This document shows positions 4,716 through 5,123 of a stretch of DNA of 5,123 nucleotides, piece by piece (positions within the stretch are counted from its first letter, which is position 1; each line of letters starts with the position of its first letter). Location: positions 1 to 5,123 of the forward strand of contig JAOZHK010000017.1 of assembly GCA_026014905.1 (NCBI GenBank). Reading direction: 5' to 3'. The DNA is from Candidatus Bathyarchaeota archaeon (GTDB lineage: Archaea > Thermoproteota > Bathyarchaeia > RBG-16-48-13 > GCA-020355125). The notes below the pieces were generated by a model, which saw only the letters and a program-made list of their open reading frames with translations, had not been told where the DNA came from and did not search any database. Both the position numbers and the translations under genes were made by a program.

Positions 4716-4761
4716 AACAGGTGTTTTGCACTCATATTTCTGTCGGGAATAGATATTTTCG

Positions 4762-4789
4762 ATGGAATTTATTTTTTCGCCTGTTTTCT
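4762..4789 (+). terminator. T-rich end signal after the hycI-like gene
   Basis: The 74-base gap between the hycI-like gene and the convergent regulator contains TTTATTTTTTC (4768-4778) and TGTTTTCTTT (4782-4791). Repeated T-runs without a stable stem are usual archaeal terminators. The short inverted repeat AAAACAGGTGTTTT (4714-4727) at the gene end has too small a loop to count as the terminator. Confidence 0.45.
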
Positions 4790-5026
4790 TTACAAGGCAA
4801 ATCCATAACGAATAATTCTTTCGCCATCGTGATACATTGTCCGAACCTGTATATTGGGGAGTCGTTTCACAAACCGGATTCCGAGCGTAACCGTGCTGGT
4901 TTTCAGACCGGTTCTTGTAGCTATCTCGTTTATTGTGAAGAATTGGTGGGGGTTCAAGCGAAGGAGTACCCATATCCTGGCTCTATACCCAAAACGACAC
5001 AATTCCCATTCATCGTTCATGGACAT
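4790..5026 (-). CDS. Small winged-helix DNA-binding protein, 78 aa
   Basis: On the minus strand ATG 5026 to TAA 4792-4790 encodes 78 residues. The core is a single winged helix: helix 1 (YRARIWVLLRLN), helix 2 (TINEIATRTGL), recognition helix 3 (KTSTVTLGIRFVKRL), and a wing formed by IQVRTMYHDGERIIRYGFAL. It has no ligand domain, as in many small archaeal regulators. TTG 5056 would lengthen it by ten residues, but that codon lies within the TATA region, so ATG 5026 (or ATG 5020) is the better start. No ribosome site precedes it, which fits a short or absent leader. It converges on the hydrogenase-protease gene. The target is unknown; it may regulate itself or neighbours. Confidence 0.7.
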   Translation of the reverse strand: MSMNDEWELCRFGYRARIWVLLRLNPHQFFTINEIATRTGLKTSTVTLGIRFVKRLPNIQVRTMYHDGERIIRYGFAL

Positions 5027-5055
5027 GCATGTTTCAAAGTTAGTACGGTTCCACA

Positions 5056-5072
5056 ATTATATATTTATATGG
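5056..5072 (-). promoter_or_regulatory. TATA box of the winged-helix gene
   Basis: The minus strand reads CCATATAAATATATAAT here, a very A/T-rich box about 36-46 bases before ATG 5026. Transcription would start near 5032-5040, leaving a leader of roughly 6-14 bases, consistent with the absent ribosome binding site. Confidence 0.5.
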
Positions 5073-5123
5073 AATATTGAGATATATCTTTTGATAAATG
5101 TAATATATATTATGATGAAGGTT
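5073..5123. other. A/T-rich intergenic end of the window
   Basis: About 50 bases, mostly A and T, with runs such as TAATATATATTATGATG. It is probably the shared upstream region of the winged-helix gene and whatever lies beyond. No gene can be supported. Confidence 0.4.

Noticed and set aside
4695..4973. Minus-strand 92-codon ORF
   Set aside because: It overlaps the winged-helix gene in another frame, has a low-complexity charged composition and no domain.
4721..5080. Plus-strand 119-codon ORF
   Set aside because: It is antisense to the winged-helix gene, begins right at the T-rich terminator region and shows no motif.
5112..5123. ATGATGAAGGTT at the right edge as the start of a rightward gene
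   Set aside because: Only four codons are visible, there is no ribosome site, and the A/T-rich box directly before it is too close to serve as its promoter.
1..5123. CRISPR array, insertion sequence or other mobile element
   Set aside because: No regularly spaced repeats, transposase or integrase fragments, or terminal inverted repeats with target duplications were seen.

Overview
The window looks like chromosomal DNA of an anaerobic archaeon. The signs are an IscS-like protein of the Archaeoglobus type that lacks the PLP lysine, A/T-rich TATA boxes placed where archaeal promoters have them, Shine-Dalgarno sites of the AGGTGA/GGAGG kind, oligo-T runs rather than classical terminators, a small winged-helix regulator with an apparently near-leaderless start, and several tiny zinc-binding proteins. 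The archaeal assignment is an inference; no rRNA or other phylogenetic marker is present.

Left part (1-1050): the 5' end of a CBS-domain gene runs leftwards off the edge. Its upstream region carries two copies of ATTCNNTTAATC. Then come small rightward ORFs in a gene-poor stretch: a 35-residue CxxC peptide (454-561), a 49-residue TRASH/FCS-like zinc finger (788-937) and a doubtful 37-residue ORF (949-1062). The gap 562-787 holds an oligo-T run, a 10-bp hairpin and a second hairpin that takes in part of the ribosome binding site of the zinc-finger gene.

Centre (1052-3372): a tight rightward operon, tusA - dsrE-like - iscS-like - iscU - a 43-residue Cys-rich protein. Gene junctions are short or overlap by 1-4 bases. 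The IscS homologue has Asp where the PLP-binding Lys should be and has lost other substrate-handling residues, yet keeps its persulfide Cys. It should therefore be unable to desulfurate cysteine in the usual way. Sitting with two persulfide-carrier families (TusA, DsrE) and the scaffold IscU, it suggests an Fe-S assembly route supplied by sulfide or by a persulfide relay.

Right part (3478-5123): a SagB-type FMN oxidoreductase and a HycI-like [NiFe]-hydrogenase maturation protease, both rightward, probably as a second transcription unit. They face a convergent small winged-helix regulator (4790-5026) that has a strong TATA box. The last ~50 bases are very A/T-rich intergenic DNA.
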